From: JBGAKG01 sp044224495
GTDB taxonomy: Bacteria; Myxococcota_A; Polyangia; Polyangiales; Polyangiaceae
DNA length: 64,000 nucleotides
Reading direction: 5' to 3'
Assembly: GCA_044224495.1 (NCBI GenBank)
Contig: JBGAKG010000023.1
Coordinates: 62,001 to 126,000, forward strand
Part shown: positions 41,434-50,529 of the stretch, one piece after another
Numbering within the stretch: the first letter of the stretch is position 1
How the letters are laid out: every line of letters starts with the position of its first letter
The notes under the pieces: model-generated
Databases searched by the model: none
The model's input: the letters and a program-made list of their open reading frames with translations, nothing else
Told to the model about the DNA's origin: nothing
Translations under genes and position numbers: made by a program

Positions 41434-44400
41434 TGCACCTTCAGCGGTCCGCCGTTGATGCGGTTGTCGCCGTCGTTGGGGCCACTGATCACCTTCATGC
41501 GCGAGTCGCCGACGAAGAGCCCGAAGAAGATGGTGTAGGTCCCCGGGGAGAAGTTCGGCTCGAGGCTGAACTCGTGATCGTCGAGCAGGATGTCGTCTTT
41601 CTGCCAGAGCCCGAACGGGTACTTCCCGTCCATCGGCTTGTGGTCGCCGTTGTGGCGGCGGCGGTATCCGTCGATGTGGATGAAGCCTTCCCACTCCGTC
41701 GTCACCGGCGCGAGCACCTTGTAGTAGGTCTTGAAGTGGTACTTGCGGCCCGGCGCCACCGAGTCCACGAGGCGCCCGTTCTGATCGGTGAGGTCGTAGC
41801 CGATCACGATCAGCTTCCCCTCCATGTCCACGTTGAGCACGTGCTGCGGCGTCGGCGGCTTGTCGAGGATGATCTTGGAGAGCGGGTTCTGGTTCTTCTC
41901 GTCGCCCTCGAGGCTGGAAGCGACCAGCAAGATTTGGCTCGAGCGCGCGTCCAGGACGGGCAGGTTCTGCCCGGGGTTCCGCGCGCGGTAGAGCTGGTTG
42001 AGCTTCGCGAGCTCCTCGGCACGGATCGCGAGGAAGCGGCGACCGCTCCCGCCGCCGATGAGCCAGTCGAACGCGTGCTGCGTGTCCGCGAGCTGCTCGG
42101 GCTGGCCGCCGGCGTAATAGGCCGCGGTGCGCCCGCCGACCCCGAACAACGCGAGCGGCTCACCCTGCTTGTGGACCTTCTGGTAGCTCTCGAACACTTC
42201 CTTCGGCGAGAGCTGGTTCGCCAGCGCCGGGAAGTAGCCGAGGCCGAGGATCAAGCCCACCGCCGACGCGAAGACGGCGAAGCCGCTCGCGCGCTTCCCC
42301 TTCAGGAGATCCCCGAGCGCGCCGAACGCCAGGAAGAGCGCGATGCTCGACGGCACCGCGATCGCGAGCGCGATCGGCGTCCGGACGCCGTGGGTCGAGA
42401 GGTAGGCAAAGATGCCGGCGGGCAACGCGAGCACCATGAACGGGACGAGCGCAAACACGCTGACGAGGAACTCCGAGTCGCGCCACGGCGATGGCTCCTT
42501 TTGCGCGAACCGATCGCGGATTCGGCCGAAGAGCTCCTCGAAGGGCTCGAAGCCGCGCGAGAACGACGCCCGCGTGAAGGGGCGCGCGCCGTTGAAGGTC
42601 CACGCCCAGACGTCCAGCGCGTAGAGGATCCCGAGGATGACCCCGAGCGGCGTGAACGCCGTGATCCACCAGAGGTTGAGGATGACGTCGCGCGTCTGCA
42701 GCGCGATCGAGCCGACCCAGCCCATCTTCGCGCGCATCCCGATGTAGACGATCAGCCCGGCGAGGGATGCCCCCGCGACGAGCGCGAAGAAGCCGAGCGA
42801 TAGGAGGCCGTCCCACGCGAGACGGAGCTCGCGGAGCACCTTGACGTACGCGGCCGGGTCGAAGGGCTTCCGCTTCGGATCACGCTCCGCGACGGTGAGC
42901 ATGCCGAGGATCGCGAAGCCGATCAGCGCGAACGTCCAGAGCGACAGCGCGCGCTCCTTGAAGCTCTCCGGGAACGGCGCGTTCGCGACGCCGAACGCCT
43001 GGTACGCCTTCTCCGGAAGCTCGTGGAAGTCGTGGTGCATCACCGCGAGGAAGACGAGGGCCGTGACGCCCATCGCCACCGACGGGTGCGCTCCGCGCTC
43101 GTAGTCGCGGATCGCGATGGCGCACGTGCCGGCGAGGAAGACCACGCCGACGAAGGGGACGAGGTCCGTGCGCGCCGCGAGCCAACCGTGCGCGACGAAC
43201 GCGACCGCGCCACCGACGAGGAGCGCGAGGCGCAGGTAGCTCTCCTGCGTGAGCGCCTTGTCCTTGCGCCCGACGGGCGTGACGAAGAGGCGCCCGATCG
43301 ACACCACGTAGAACGCGCTCCACGGAGCCGCGGCCGGACCGAGGTGACCGATGAAGAAGTCGAACGTGGGGTACTTGCCCGGCACGCGGAGCATCGCGCC
43401 GATCGGCATCGAGAGGTCCGTCGCGTTGCCCGTGATGCGGAGGGTGCGCCAGACGGCGACGAGGCCGATGGCGAGCGCGACCGCGCCCACCACGTCGCCC
43501 AGGACGTCCACCTTGCGCTCGCTCGCGAGCCAGGTGACGCCCCACGCGAGGCCGACGCCGAGCGTCGGGATCGCGACGCCGAGGAGCAGACCGCGGCTGT
43601 AGTAGCCACCCGCGAGCGCTGCGAGGCCGGCGATCGTCCAGAGCAGGCGCCCGAGGTCCCACCCCTTCGTCGTGCGCTCGAACGCGCCGACCGCGAGGCC
43701 ACCGAACGCGACGATCAAGCACGCCATCGTCACGACGTCACCGAGCATGGTGCGCGCCTGGACGAGGTAGAGCGGCATCGTCGCGAGGACGACGGCGGCG
43801 TAGACGCCGGTCCGGCGATCCGTGAGGCGCGAGAGGAAGCCGTAGGCGGCGAGAATGCCGACGAGGCCCCACACCGCGAGCGGCAGGCGCCCCGCCCACT
43901 CGTGGAGGCCGAAGAGCTTGAAGCCGAGCGCGATCGACGTGAACGGCAGCTCGGGCCGCCCCAGATCGTTCAGGTGCGGGAGCGAGTTGTCGGCCCCTTG
44001 GAGCGCGAGGTCGTCGGCGTGGAACAGGTTGAGGGCGATGCGCCGCCCGAGATCCGCCACGTTCAGCTCGAACGGATCCCACAGCCCGCTCTTCGACAGC
44101 GGCGGCAGCACGAAGAGGAACAGAACGCCGATGATCGCCGCGAGCAGGAACGCGAAGCCGCGCGGGAGATCGCTCATGTCGATCGTGATCGGCTTCTCGG
44201 AAGACTCCACGACCTTGGGGGCCGGCTTCTTGGGCTCCTTCGTCTCGGCGACGGCAGCGGGCTCGTCCTCGGTCTTGGGCGCGGGAGCGAGCCCCGACGC
44301 TTCGGCGCGGTTCTGGACGATGCCGCGGACGATGCTGATCACGCCGAACGCGATCGCGCCGTACCAGACGACCATGCCGTTGGTCAGCGCCGTCGCGATG

Positions 44401-44471
44401 ATGCCCCCCGCAAGGAAGAGCACGCCGATCACGATGCGGGAGTTCACCTGCGGCGAGGGGTTTTCGGCCAT
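41430..44471 (-). CDS. GT39/ArnT-like polytopic glycosyltransferase
   Basis: This is a 1013-aa protein. After a short helical N-terminus (IVIGVLFLAGGIIATALT and the next hydrophobic stretch) and a charged linker, it has a first periplasmic loop with the acidic motif WDPFELNVADLGRRIA (~res 125-145), characteristic of the GT-C/PMT (GT39, ArnT-like) superfamily. At least ten hydrophobic helices follow, to ~residue 780. The C-terminal ~230 residues are a soluble beta-rich domain (WEGFIHIDGYRRRHNGDHKP; SLEPNFSPGTYTIFFGLFVGDSRM). Such enzymes transfer sugars from polyprenyl-phosphate donors to lipids, glycans or proteins at the outer face of the inner membrane. The donor and acceptor are unknown. 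Start ATG 44471; a weak promoter (TTGACT, 16 bases, TAGGAC) may lie just upstream. Confidence 0.8.
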   Translation of the reverse strand: MAENPSPQVNSRIVIGVLFLAGGIIATALTNGMVVWYGAIAFGVISIVRGIVQNRAEASGLAPAPKTEDEPAAVAETKEPKKPAPKVVESSEKPITIDMSDLPRGFAFLLAAIIGVLFLFVLPPLSKSGLWDPFELNVADLGRRIALNLFHADDLALQGADNSLPHLNDLGRPELPFTSIALGFKLFGLHEWAGRLPLAVWGLVGILAAYGFLSRLTDRRTGVYAAVVLATMPLYLVQARTMLGDVVTMACLIVAFGGLAVGAFERTTKGWDLGRLLWTIAGLAALAGGYYSRGLLLGVAIPTLGVGLAWGVTWLASERKVDVLGDVVGAVALAIGLVAVWRTLRITGNATDLSMPIGAMLRVPGKYPTFDFFIGHLGPAAAPWSAFYVVSIGRLFVTPVGRKDKALTQESYLRLALLVGGAVAFVAHGWLAARTDLVPFVGVVFLAGTCAIAIRDYERGAHPSVAMGVTALVFLAVMHHDFHELPEKAYQAFGVANAPFPESFKERALSLWTFALIGFAILGMLTVAERDPKRKPFDPAAYVKVLRELRLAWDGLLSLGFFALVAGASLAGLIVYIGMRAKMGWVGSIALQTRDVILNLWWITAFTPLGVILGILYALDVWAWTFNGARPFTRASFSRGFEPFEELFGRIRDRFAQKEPSPWRDSEFLVSVFALVPFMVLALPAGIFAYLSTHGVRTPIALAIAVPSSIALFLAFGALGDLLKGKRASGFAVFASAVGLILGLGYFPALANQLSPKEVFESYQKVHKQGEPLALFGVGGRTAAYYAGGQPEQLADTQHAFDWLIGGGSGRRFLAIRAEELAKLNQLYRARNPGQNLPVLDARSSQILLVASSLEGDEKNQNPLSKIILDKPPTPQHVLNVDMEGKLIVIGYDLTDQNGRLVDSVAPGRKYHFKTYYKVLAPVTTEWEGFIHIDGYRRRHNGDHKPMDGKYPFGLWQKDDILLDDHEFSLEPNFSPGTYTIFFGLFVGDSRMKVISGPNDGDNRINGGPLKVQ

Positions 44472-44546
44472 GCGCCGGATGGTCCTATTCCGTCCTCCAG
44501 GAAAGTCAACGACAACGCGGTTTTGGGGTGGTAGACACCACGCGCC

Positions 44547-45518
44547 ATGGCCGCCCGAAAGCCCATCAAGAAGCCCAAGGCGCCCGAGTTCCGCTCGGGT
44601 CACGTCGCCCTCGTCGGGCGGGCCAACGTGGGCAAGAGCACGCTCTTGAACGCCGCCCTCGGCGAGCGCCTCGCGATCGTGAGCCATCACCCGCAGACGA
44701 CGCGCGATCGGCTCCTCGGGGTCCTCACGACGGGGAGCGCGCAGATCGCGTTCCTGGACACGCCGGGCCTCCACGAGCCGCGGAACCGCCTCGGCGCCCG
44801 CATGAACCGCGAGGCGGAAGAAGCCATCGCCGGCGCGGATCTGGTGGTGTTCGTCACCGACGTGGGCAAGAGCAACCAGGGGCGCGCCCCGGCCGGGCTG
44901 CACCCGGGCGACGCCGCGATCCTCGCCAAGCTCCCCGCCAACGTTCCGGTGCTCTGCGTCGTGAACAAAATCGACCGCATCCCGGACAAGGCCAACCTCG
45001 TGCCCGTCCTCGAAGCCGCGGCGAAGGCGCGCGACTTCGTCGCGTTCGTCCCCATCTCGGCGATCGGCAAGGACGGGGTTCGCCGCGTCGTCGCCGAGAT
45101 CGAGAAGCACCTCCCGGTCGGGCCGAAGCTCTACGACGACGACACGCTCACCGACCGCCCTGCCCGCTGGGTCGTCGCCGAGATCGTCCGCGAGCAAGTC
45201 CTCGCGAAGACGCGCGCGGAGATCCCGCACGGCGTCGCCGTCGTCGTCGAGGGCTGGGCCGAGCCCTCCGGCAAGCGCAAGAAGATGACCGAGATCGACG
45301 CCGCCATCCACGTGCCGAAGGAGTCGCACAAGAAGATCCTCGTCGGGCGCGCGGGCGGAATGTTGAAGGACATCGGCACGCGCGCGCGCGCCCGCGTCGA
45401 GCGCCTGCTCGGCCAGCCGGTCGTGCTGCGGCTCTGGGTGCGCGTGACCGAAGACTGGTACGAGAGCAACGAGCGCCTCCGCGAGCTCGGTTACGGTGAA
45501 GGAGACGAAGCGTCGTGA
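44547..45518 (+). CDS. era: GTPase Era, 16S rRNA-binding ribosome assembly factor
   Basis: This 323-aa GTPase has G1 GRANVGKST (~res 25), G3 DTPGLHEP, G4 NKID (~res 148) and a C-terminal KH domain with the VGRAGGMLKDIGTRARARVE segment that binds the 3' end of 16S rRNA. Era acts in 30S subunit maturation. ATG 44547. Its stop overlaps the GTG of der (GTGA), so two ribosome-assembly GTPases are translationally coupled. The N-terminus is extended by about 12 basic residues (MAARKPIKKPKAPEF). Confidence 0.95.
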   Translation: MAARKPIKKPKAPEFRSGHVALVGRANVGKSTLLNAALGERLAIVSHHPQTTRDRLLGVLTTGSAQIAFLDTPGLHEPRNRLGARMNREAEEAIAGADLVVFVTDVGKSNQGRAPAGLHPGDAAILAKLPANVPVLCVVNKIDRIPDKANLVPVLEAAAKARDFVAFVPISAIGKDGVRRVVAEIEKHLPVGPKLYDDDTLTDRPARWVVAEIVREQVLAKTRAEIPHGVAVVVEGWAEPSGKRKKMTEIDAAIHVPKESHKKILVGRAGGMLKDIGTRARARVERLLGQPVVLRLWVRVTEDWYESNERLRELGYGEGDEAS

Positions 45519-46960
45519 CGAAGCACTACAAGCCGCACCTCACGCGCGAGCTCCCCGCCGGTCTGGGTGGCCTACCGATCGTGGCGATCGTCGGCCGACC
45601 CAACGTCGGCAAGTCGACGCTGTTCAACCGCCTCGCCCGGCGCCGGCTCGCGATCGTCCACGACGAGCCCGGCGTCACGCGCGATCGCCACTACGCCGAC
45701 ACGACCGCCTTCGGGAAGGGCTACACCCTCATCGACACCGGCGGCTTCGACCCCGAGAGCGACGACCCGATGAAGGCGGGCATCGCCCGCCACGTGAAGG
45801 ACGCGATCCGCGAGGCGGACGTCACGGTGTTCGTCACCGACGCGCAAGGCGAGCTCACGTCCGCCGATCGCGCGGCGGTCCAGCTCCTCCGGCAGAGCAA
45901 GAAGCCGGTCTTCTTCGCCGCCAACAAGGCCGACGCGCCGGGGAAGGACGCGGAGGCGTTCGACCTGTACCGGCTCGGCGTCGAGAAGGTGTTCCCGGTC
46001 AGCGCGCTCCACGGGCGCGGCATCGGCGAGCTCGAAGGCGCCATCGTCGCCGCCCTGCCCGAGGTCGCCCCCGCTCCGGAGGACGACGAGAAGCTCTGTC
46101 GCGTCGCCATCGTCGGCAAGCCGAACGCCGGCAAGTCGAGCCTGATGAACCGCCTCCTCGGCGAGGACCGGATGCTCGTCGACGACAAGCCCGGCACCAC
46201 GCGCGACTCGATCGACACGTTGGTCGTCCACGGCGGCAAGCGCTACGTCTTCATGGACACCGCCGGCATCCGCCGGAAGGGCAAGGTCAAGAAGGCCGAG
46301 GACGCGATCGAGTCGATGAGCGTCCTCTCCGCCATCCGGAGCATCGAGCGCGCCCACGTGGTGGTGCTCGTCTGCGACGGCAACGAAGGCGTCGCGGAGC
46401 AGGACGCGAAGATCCTCGGGCTCGCGCACGATCGCGCGCGCTGTCTCGTCGTCGCGCTCAACAAGAGCGACCTCTACGGCCCGAGCGAGTTCAAGAAGCT
46501 GGACGAACGCGCCCGCGACAAGCTCACGTTCGCTCCGCACGCCCCGCTCGTGCACTTGAGCGCGAAGACCGGGCGCGGCATCGGCGACCTGTACGAGGCG
46601 ATCGACCGGGCGTACGCGGCGTTCTTCCGCCGCGTCGGCACGGGCGAGCTGAACCGCTTCTTCGCCGAGGTGCTGGAGACGCGCCCGCCGCCGACGCAGG
46701 GTGGGAAGGCCCCGCGCCTCTACTACATCACGCAGGCGCAGGTCGCTCCGCCGACGTTCGTCATCATGTCGAACGCCCCGGACTCGATCCACTTCTCCTA
46801 CCAGCGCTACGTGCAGAACCAGCTCCGCGCGCGCTTCGACTTCCAGGCCTGCCCGGTGCGTGTACACTACAGGCAAAAGCGGAGCGGTGTGGTCGAGGCG
46901 CGCGAGGCCGCGAAGCCGAAGCGCCCTTCCCTCACCCGGCGCCGCAGCCGCGACAAGTAG
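45515..46960 (+). CDS. der: GTPase Der (EngA), 50S ribosome assembly
   Basis: This 481-aa protein has the two tandem G domains that define Der. First: GRPNVGKST (~res 27) with DTGGF and NKAD. Second: GKPNAGKSS (~res 205) with DTAGIRRKG and NKSD. A C-terminal KH-like domain follows (NRFFAEVLETRPPPTQGGKAPRLYYITQAQVAPPTFVI), then a basic tail (PKRPSLTRRRSRDK). It functions in 50S subunit assembly. The GTG at 45515 overlaps the era stop; no other start is nearby. Confidence 0.96.
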   Translation: MTKHYKPHLTRELPAGLGGLPIVAIVGRPNVGKSTLFNRLARRRLAIVHDEPGVTRDRHYADTTAFGKGYTLIDTGGFDPESDDPMKAGIARHVKDAIREADVTVFVTDAQGELTSADRAAVQLLRQSKKPVFFAANKADAPGKDAEAFDLYRLGVEKVFPVSALHGRGIGELEGAIVAALPEVAPAPEDDEKLCRVAIVGKPNAGKSSLMNRLLGEDRMLVDDKPGTTRDSIDTLVVHGGKRYVFMDTAGIRRKGKVKKAEDAIESMSVLSAIRSIERAHVVVLVCDGNEGVAEQDAKILGLAHDRARCLVVALNKSDLYGPSEFKKLDERARDKLTFAPHAPLVHLSAKTGRGIGDLYEAIDRAYAAFFRRVGTGELNRFFAEVLETRPPPTQGGKAPRLYYITQAQVAPPTFVIMSNAPDSIHFSYQRYVQNQLRARFDFQACPVRVHYRQKRSGVVEAREAAKPKRPSLTRRRSRDK

Positions 46961-46963
46961 CGC

Positions 46964-48160
46964 TCAGACCGAGCGCTTCGAGATCGGCGGGGGTGGCGGC
47001 GTGGGACCGACGCCGCCCCCGACGAGCAGGTCGCCGATCTCCGCGAGGAGCTTCACGTCGTGCACGTCGGACGCGAGCTCCGGCACGCGCACGACGGGGG
47101 CTCCGCTCTTCGTGACGTCGCCCAGCGCGCGGAGGTGACGCTCGTCGAGCTGAGCGAGGAGGAACGCCTCTTTGTGCGCGCGGGAGAGCCGCTTCGGGCC
47201 TTCGTCCTCGAGCATCACGCGCGCCTTCACGACGGCCTTCTCGATCTCGGGCTCCTTCGCGATCCGGTTCGGCCCCGGCGGCACCACGTGAAGCCGGTTC
47301 ACGACGAACGCCCCGAGAGGCATCTCGTGCTCCTCGAGCCGCTCCGCGAAGTAGACGACCTCGCGCAGGCTCATCGGCGCCGGCGACGTCACGAGGACGA
47401 ACGCGACGTCCTTGCTGCGGAGCGCGCGTTGAACCATCTGCGCGCGCTGCTTGAAGCCGCCGAAGAGCTCGTTGAGCTGCGCGATGAACTCCGCCATCGC
47501 CTCGAGGAATCCCCCACCGGTGATGCGCCCCATCGCCTTGAGCACGACCTCGGCGCTCTTCGCGAGGAGGTTGAGCGAGAACTTTCCCGAGGTCTCGAAG
47601 GCCTCGACGAACCACTTCATCGTCGACGAGTCGAGCGCGTCCATCAGCCGCTCGGGCGCGTCGAGGAAGTCGAGCGCGTTCGACGTGGGGGGCGTGTCGA
47701 GCAGGATGAGGTCGTAGGCCGGGTCGTCTTTGACCGCGACGAGCTTCTCGACCGCCATGTACTCCTGCGTGCCCGCGAGCGAGCCCGACATGTACTGGTA
47801 GAGGCGGTTGTCGAGGAGCTTCTTCGCCTTCTCCGGCGTCGACGAGTACTTCACGACGAGCTCGTCGAAGGTGCGCTTCGTGTCGAGCATCATCACGGTC
47901 AGCGAGCCCTTGAGCTCGAGCCCGGCGGCGGCGAAGCGCGCGCGATCGACGACGGCCGCCTCCTGATCGATCTTCTCGAAGCCCAGGCTCTGCGCGAGGC
48001 GCTTCGCCGGATCGATCGTGAGGCAGAGCACGCGTCGCCCCGCGCACGCGGCGGCGACGGCGAGGGCCGCCGCGGTCGTCGTCTTGCCGACACCGCCTGC
48101 GCCGACCGTGACGAGGACGCGCCGGGTGCGCAGGAGCTCGCCGAGATCGGGGGGGGCCAT
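46964..48160 (-). CDS. ArsA/GET3-family ATPase
   Basis: This 398-aa protein has the deviant P-loop GAGGVGKTTTAAAL near the N-terminus (~res 20-33), DPAKRLAQSLGF as the switch I region, and LILLDTPPTSNALDFLDAPERL as the DTPP switch II motif (~res 155). The C-terminal VVNRLH and the helical insertion are typical of single-domain ArsA relatives. It ends with a Pro-rich tail (GPTPPPPPISKRSV). Bacterial members are often not arsenic pumps, and no arsenic gene is nearby, so a tail-anchored protein or complex-assembly role is as likely. It is convergent with der (three-base gap) and lies 22 bases after dnaB. Confidence 0.85.
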   Translation of the reverse strand: MAPPDLGELLRTRRVLVTVGAGGVGKTTTAAALAVAAACAGRRVLCLTIDPAKRLAQSLGFEKIDQEAAVVDRARFAAAGLELKGSLTVMMLDTKRTFDELVVKYSSTPEKAKKLLDNRLYQYMSGSLAGTQEYMAVEKLVAVKDDPAYDLILLDTPPTSNALDFLDAPERLMDALDSSTMKWFVEAFETSGKFSLNLLAKSAEVVLKAMGRITGGGFLEAMAEFIAQLNELFGGFKQRAQMVQRALRSKDVAFVLVTSPAPMSLREVVYFAERLEEHEMPLGAFVVNRLHVVPPGPNRIAKEPEIEKAVVKARVMLEDEGPKRLSRAHKEAFLLAQLDERHLRALGDVTKSGAPVVRVPELASDVHDVKLLAEIGDLLVGGGVGPTPPPPPISKRSV

Positions 48161-48182
48161 CTGCCTCGCCTTTAGCAGATTT

Positions 48183-49652
48183 TCACTCGGGGACGTCCTC
48201 GTATTCGCCCTCGGCGAGGTTGTCGAAGCGGGTGTATTCGCGGTCGAAGCGGACCTTCGCCGTGCCCGTGGGCCCGTTGCGCTGCTTCGCGATGATGAGC
48301 TCGGCGACGTTGGGCTCCGTCGTGGCTTCCTTGTTGTAGTACTCGTCGCGGTAGATGAAGACGATGTTGTCGGCGTCCTGCTCGATGGCGCCGGACTCGC
48401 GCAGGTCGGAGATCTGCGGGCGCTTCGACTTCTCGCTCCGGGTCTCCACCGCGCGGTTCAGCTGCGAGAGCGCGATCACGGGGAGGTAGAGCTCCTTCGC
48501 GAGGCCCTTGAGCCCACGCGAGATCTCGCTGATCTCCTGCTCGCGCGACTGCGCGCCATCGCGGCCGCGCATGAGCTGGAGGTAGTCGACGACGACCAAA
48601 CCGATCCGGCGGATCTTCTTCCCCGTGTCGTCGACCCGATCGTACTCGGCCTGAAGACGCCTCACCTTCGCGCGAAGCTCGAGGATCGACAGGCTCGGAG
48701 TGTCGTCGATCCAGATCGGGAGGCTCCCGAGGTAGCTCGCCGCTTGCGTGAGTCGGCTCCAATCCTGCGGGCTCAAGAAGCCTTGGCGCAGCTTGCCGAC
48801 GTCGACCTTGCCCTCGGAGCACACCATGCGGTTCGCGATCTGTTCGCGCGGCATTTCGAGCGAGAAGACAGCGACACCGACGCCTTGGTCTTCCCACCGC
48901 TGGTTCGGATCCGAGGCGGACTCCCTGCCCTTCGGGCTCGCGACGTTCGTCGCCACGTTGAGGACGAAGCTCGTCTTGCCCATGCCGGGACGCGCAGCGA
49001 CGATGCTGAGGTCGCCCGGATGCAGGCCTGCCGTGAGGCGGTCGTAGCGCTCGAAGCCGGTGGCGGTGCCGGTGATGCGGTCGCCGCGCTGCATCGCTTC
49101 GGTCAGGGCCTTGAACGACTTCTTCATGACGTCGAGCAGGCGCTCGACGCTCGAGGACTCGGGGGTGCGCGCGAGCTGGTAGATCGACTGCTCGGCGCCA
49201 TCGATGAAGGCCTGCGCCTCGCCGTAGTCGAGGTACCCCTCGGCCGCGACGCGCTGGCAGGTCGCGATGAGCTGGCGGACGCGATACTTCTCGCTGATCG
49301 TCTTGCCGTACGCCGCCACGTTCGCGACGGCGGGGGCGGCGTTCAGGATCTCCGAGAGGTACTGCATGCCGCCGATCTGGGCGATGCGGTCGCGGTTCTT
49401 GAGCCAGCTGCCGACCTGGACGACGTCGACGGGCTGGCCCACCGTGCGGAGCTCCACGCACGCCTCGAAGATGCGGCGGTGCGCCTCGGAGTAGAAGTGA
49501 TCCGGCTTCAGGAACTCGAGGATTTTGTCGAGCGCCGACGGATCGAGCATGACGGCCGAGAGCACCGCGGCCTCGGCGTCGAGGTCGTGCGGAGGTACAC
49601 GCCCTTCGATCACGGGCGGCGTCTCGACAGGTTTGGCACGGTTTCCGCGCAT
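48183..49652 (-). CDS. dnaB: Replicative DNA helicase DnaB
   Basis: This 489-aa hexameric helicase unwinds DNA at the replication fork. It has the N-terminal DnaB domain (PHDLDAEAAVLSAVMLDPSALDKI), a linker helix, and the RecA-like domain with Walker A ARPGMGKTSF (~res 220), FSLEMPREQIANRM, Walker B LVVVDYLQLM (~res 345) and SQLNRAVETRSEKSKRPQISDLRESGAIEQDAD. A short acidic segment (~245-260) interrupts the region after Walker A. No intein is seen. ATG 49652 is taken rather than the upstream GTG at 49700, which lies inside a GC-rich hairpin. Confidence 0.95.
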   Translation of the reverse strand: MRGNRAKPVETPPVIEGRVPPHDLDAEAAVLSAVMLDPSALDKILEFLKPDHFYSEAHRRIFEACVELRTVGQPVDVVQVGSWLKNRDRIAQIGGMQYLSEILNAAPAVANVAAYGKTISEKYRVRQLIATCQRVAAEGYLDYGEAQAFIDGAEQSIYQLARTPESSSVERLLDVMKKSFKALTEAMQRGDRITGTATGFERYDRLTAGLHPGDLSIVAARPGMGKTSFVLNVATNVASPKGRESASDPNQRWEDQGVGVAVFSLEMPREQIANRMVCSEGKVDVGKLRQGFLSPQDWSRLTQAASYLGSLPIWIDDTPSLSILELRAKVRRLQAEYDRVDDTGKKIRRIGLVVVDYLQLMRGRDGAQSREQEISEISRGLKGLAKELYLPVIALSQLNRAVETRSEKSKRPQISDLRESGAIEQDADNIVFIYRDEYYNKEATTEPNVAELIIAKQRNGPTGTAKVRFDREYTRFDNLAEGEYEDVPE

Positions 49653-49677
49653 CCTTTCCCCAGGCCTCCGAAACGTC

Positions 49678-49709
49678 ACCGCCCCGGGGAGCGAGCTCAC
49701 CGGGGCGGT
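49678..49709 (-). terminator. GC-rich perfect hairpin between rplI and dnaB
   Basis: ACCGCCCCGG (49678-49687) and CCGGGGCGGT (49700-49709) are fully complementary, with a 12-base loop. It lies between rplI and dnaB, both read to the left. No U-run follows, so a rho-independent terminator is not certain; it could reduce read-through or form the dnaB leader. Confidence 0.45.
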
Positions 49710-49731
49710 ACGCGTGACTCAGTTTAGATCA

Positions 49732-49749
49732 GTTCGACGATTGTCGAAC
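49732..49749 (-). terminator. Small hairpin just after rplI
   Basis: GTTCGAC (49732-49738) and GTCGAAC (49743-49749) pair with a four-base loop, 12 bases past the rplI stop. With the stronger hairpin downstream it may form the 3' end of the ribosomal-protein transcript. Confidence 0.4.
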
Positions 49750-49760
49750 GAACTCTCGTG

Positions 49761-50216
49761 TCACTTCTTGACGACCTCGACCTTCACCGTCGCCGTCACG
49801 TCCGAGAGGAGCTTGACGGGGACTTCGAAGGTGCCGAGCGCCTTGATCGGGTCGGCGAGGTGCATCTTCTTGCGGTCGACGTCGAAGCCCTTCGCCTTGA
49901 CCGCGGCGTGGATGTCCTTGAGCGTGACGGCGCCGAAGAGGCGGTCGTCCTCGCCCACGGGGCGCGCGATCGAGATGCTGAGCCCGTCGATCTTGGAGGC
50001 GAGCTCGCGTGCTTCCTTCTTGAGCTTCTCCATCTTCGCGAGGGCGACGGCCTTCTCGTGGTTGATGCGGTTGACCGCGGCCGTGGTCGCCGGAACGGCG
50101 AGCGAGCGCGGGATCAGGTAGTTGCGCGCGAAGCCCGGGCGGACCTTCACGAGCTCACCCGACTTGCCGAGGTTGTCGACGTCGTGCTGGAGGACGACTT
50201 GGATCGTGGTGGGCAT
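49761..50216 (-). CDS. rplI: 50S ribosomal protein L9
   Basis: This 151-aa protein has the L9 N-terminal domain with IQVVLQHDVDNLGKSGELVKVRPGFARNYLIPRSLA, the Gly-rich loop and a long connecting helix (NRINHEKAVALAKMEKLKKEARELASKI), followed by the C-terminal domain. It binds 23S rRNA near the L1 stalk. The length is normal. ATG 50216. It follows rpsR by ten bases. Confidence 0.96.
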   Translation of the reverse strand: MPTTIQVVLQHDVDNLGKSGELVKVRPGFARNYLIPRSLAVPATTAAVNRINHEKAVALAKMEKLKKEARELASKIDGLSISIARPVGEDDRLFGAVTLKDIHAAVKAKGFDVDRKKMHLADPIKALGTFEVPVKLLSDVTATVKVEVVKK

Positions 50217-50226
50217 GACTCTCTCC

Positions 50227-50526
50227 TCAGGCCGTCACGGTGAACGGCAGGAGCGCGACGTTGCGCGCCCGGTTGATGGCCTGGGTGACCTTGCGCTGGT
50301 GGAGCGCGCAGTTGCCGCTGATGCGGCGGGGAACGACCTTGCCGCGCTCGGACACGAAGTACTTGAGCGCCTGCGGGTCCTTGTAGTCGATGAACTCGAC
50401 CTTCTCCGCGCAGAACTTGCAGACGCGCTTCTTGCCCGTGCGGCGGCGGCCGGGGGCATCGGCGTTCAGGTCCGGCGTGCGGCCGAAGTCCTTGTCGTCA
50501 TCGAATGCAGAAGTTCGGTTCGTCAT
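50227..50526 (-). CDS. rpsR: 30S ribosomal protein S18, zinc-type
   Basis: This 99-aa protein has the conserved core KFCAEKVEFIDYKDPQALKYFVSERGKVVPRRISGNCALHQRKVTQAINRARNVALLP. Cys36 and Cys39 with the downstream GNCALH Cys/His fit the zinc-binding (C+) form of S18. An acidic/basic N-terminal extension of ~25 residues precedes it. S18 pairs with S6 on the platform of the 30S subunit, whose gene lies just upstream with three bases between them. Confidence 0.96.
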   Translation of the reverse strand: MTNRTSAFDDDKDFGRTPDLNADAPGRRRTGKKRVCKFCAEKVEFIDYKDPQALKYFVSERGKVVPRRISGNCALHQRKVTQAINRARNVALLPFTVTA

Positions 50527-50529
50527 GGC

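Noticed and set aside
46964..48160. Arsenite efflux ATPase
   Set aside because: No arsB, arsR or arsD nearby; single-domain ArsA relatives often have other roles.
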